Position numbers and translations under genes: made by a program. From Phycisphaerales bacterium (lineage in GTDB: Bacteria; Planctomycetota; Phycisphaerae; Phycisphaerales; SM1A02): a DNA stretch of 7,055 nucleotides. Location: positions 1 to 7,055 of the forward strand of contig JAKVBR010000030.1 of assembly GCA_022447165.1 (NCBI GenBank). Direction: 5' to 3'. Position 1 is the stretch's first letter. Each line of letters starts with the position of its first letter. This document shows, one piece after another, positions 6,229 to 7,055 of this stretch. Below the pieces are notes generated by a model, which saw only the letters and a program-made list of their open reading frames with translations, did no database searches and was not told where the DNA came from.

Positions 6229-6684
6229 ATGTTGAATGCAGACGAACCAATTTTGCCACAAGCAGTGATTCCCATCGTTGTTGGTGCGCACCTCCGGGCA
6301 GAAGTCGGCGACAGACCGCTTGCTGATCAAGTTAAGCTCGCAATTGAGTCGTGGAAACAACAACATGGCATCAGCGAGTCCCCTTACCCCCTCGTCTGCA
6401 CGGACATGTGGTACCTCAATTCTGTTGAACTGCGCATTCAACCAACACTCTCAATCGGATCTCCCGAAGTCAATGCAGCGACTGCAGCATTTGCTGCAGA
6501 CATACCGACGCTAGTCGAAGTCCCAGACGCCTACCGAATTCAGGCAGACCCCGCATTTATTGATTTGAAATGTGCTTTGTGGGGAATTGATACCGAGCAA
6601 TCACAATTAGGCGTCAATGCCTTCATAAAAAACGTCATGGGACAGTGGTTAGGCGCATTTTTTGGAATTTCTGTTGAAAATTGA
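6229..6684 (+). CDS. Conserved-looking protein of unknown function, co-transcribed with prfA
   Basis: A 151-residue soluble protein whose family I cannot name with confidence. It starts one base after the prfA stop (TAAGATG), so translation is probably coupled. It has no signal peptide, no clear membrane helix and no enzyme motif that I recognise. Segments that look constrained are V-V-G-A-H-L-R-A-E-V-G-D-R-P-L-A (17-32), P-L-V-C-T-D-M-W-Y-L-N (54-64), S-I-G-S-P-E-V-N-A (75-83), and D-P-A-F-I-D-L-K-C-A-L-W-G (107-119). A terminal amphipathic helix lies at about 127-145. The alternation of short strands with Cys57, Asp59, Cys115 and Trp118 suggests a compact alpha/beta fold. Base composition resembles prfA, and both strands were compared: only this frame is free of stops with sensible composition. 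A link to translation termination is suggested only by position. Confidence 0.75.
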   Translation: MLNADEPILPQAVIPIVVGAHLRAEVGDRPLADQVKLAIESWKQQHGISESPYPLVCTDMWYLNSVELRIQPTLSIGSPEVNAATAAFAADIPTLVEVPDAYRIQADPAFIDLKCALWGIDTEQSQLGVNAFIKNVMGQWLGAFFGISVEN

Positions 6685-6784
6685 ATCAAACTCGCGTACC
6701 CTTTGAGTGCGGATGAGCGTGGCGGGGATTGGCTAAGGATTTGGTTTCAGATTCCTTTTTTAGTTTTAGGATGGAAAGACGCTC
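6685..6784 (+). promoter_or_regulatory. Structured leader between the prfA operon and the prepilin gene
   Basis: This 100-bp gap carries ATGAGCGT (6713-6720) and its exact reverse complement ACGCTCAT (6779-6786), whose pairing would cover the prepilin start codon at 6785. Inside the loop lies a weaker stem, AAGGA (6735-6739) with TCCTT (6753-6757), running into a T-tract (6756-6761) that resembles a poor intrinsic terminator. A weak promoter, TTGAAA (6674-6679), 17 bases, TACCCT (6697-6702), could start a leader of about 75 bases. Attenuation or start-codon masking is an inference. Confidence 0.3.
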
Positions 6785-7055
6785 ATGAGTTACGTCAACA
6801 CAAATAAACATCGTTTGAACAATGGTTTCACACTGATTGAAATCCTCGTTGTGGTTGCAATCATTGCAATTCTTGCTGGCATCTTGCTTGCTGCACTCAG
6901 CGGTGTTCAGAATGCGGCGAAGAAAACACAAACATCAACACTTATGCAATCCTTCGGTCGAGCATGCGATGAGTTTGCGCTGGATAACGGTCGGTATCCA
7001 GGACTTTTGCCAGATGCGGCTGTGGATGGTGTTGCGATTACGCCGATGCAAAATG
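6785..7055 (+). CDS. GspG-like pseudopilin/type IV prepilin-like protein, N-terminal part
   Basis: The first 90 residues of a prepilin, cut off by the right edge. A 14-residue basic leader ends in Gly, followed by the class III signal G|FTLIE (residues 14-19), with Glu at position 5 of the mature protein as needed for assembly. A hydrophobic helix follows at about 20-39 (I-L-V-V-V-A-I-I-A-I-L-A-G-I-L-L-A-A-L-S). The leader would be removed and the new N-terminus methylated by a prepilin peptidase. After the helix, A-L-D-N-G-R-Y-P-G (65-73) resembles the D-N-G-x-Y-P segment of GspG-type major pseudopilins, suggesting a type II secretion or related pseudopilus rather than a retractile pilus. 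Planctomycetes carry many such genes with FTLIE leaders, so the exact role is open. ATG 6785 is chosen because the leader has normal length; GGAAAG at 6773-6778 is a possible ribosome-binding site. Confidence 0.88.
   Translation, partial: MSYVNTNKHRLNNGFTLIEILVVVAIIAILAGILLAALSGVQNAAKKTQTSTLMQSFGRACDEFALDNGRYPGLLPDAAVDGVAITPMQN

Overview
The window looks like a chromosomal segment of a planctomycete, probably a marine Phycisphaerae-type bacterium with modest GC. This is an inference from three things. A secreted FG-GAP protein ends in a dockerin-like tail of two 'D-D-L-L-x-L-I-x-x-W-G-x-C' repeats, which is common in that group. A type II secretion/type IV pilin-like prepilin sits at the right edge. 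Several starts lack a clear Shine-Dalgarno sequence. No rRNA, tRNA, CRISPR array, integrase or insertion sequence is visible.

Left part (1-3222): a surface-glycan locus. A polysaccharide flippase-like membrane protein runs leftwards off the window edge. Divergent from it is a tight three-gene operon: sulfotransferase, GT4-type glycosyltransferase, second sulfotransferase. The first junction has 3 bp between stop and start, and the second is an ATGA overlap. The simplest reading is that the glycosyltransferase extends a cell-surface or exported glycan, the two PAPS-dependent enzymes sulfate it, and the flippase exports a lipid-linked precursor. The substrate cannot be read from sequence.

Middle (3225-4937, minus strand): a secreted protein with a signal peptide, seven Asp-rich calcium-binding FG-GAP/VCBS motifs (one seven-bladed propeller's worth), an ASPIC/UnbV domain and the dockerin-like tail. 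It converges on the sulfotransferase operon with 2 bp between stop codons. A good sigma70-like promoter just upstream fixes its likely start.

Right part (5148-7055): housekeeping and secretion genes with less AT-rich sequence. prfA (release factor 1) has a TTG start or a one-base irregularity at its start. A 151-residue protein of unknown function follows 1 bp later, where many bacteria have prmC. After a roughly 100-bp leader with an inverted repeat over the start codon comes the N-terminal part of a GspG-like prepilin, cut by the window end.

No intergenic stretch exceeds 300 bp. The longest are 5' of prfA (210 bp) and between the divergent flippase and sulfotransferase genes (134 bp). I do not see an obviously new multi-gene system. 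The best leads are the sulfotransferase-glycosyltransferase-sulfotransferase cassette, the unknown partner of prfA, and the start regions of prfA and the prepilin gene.
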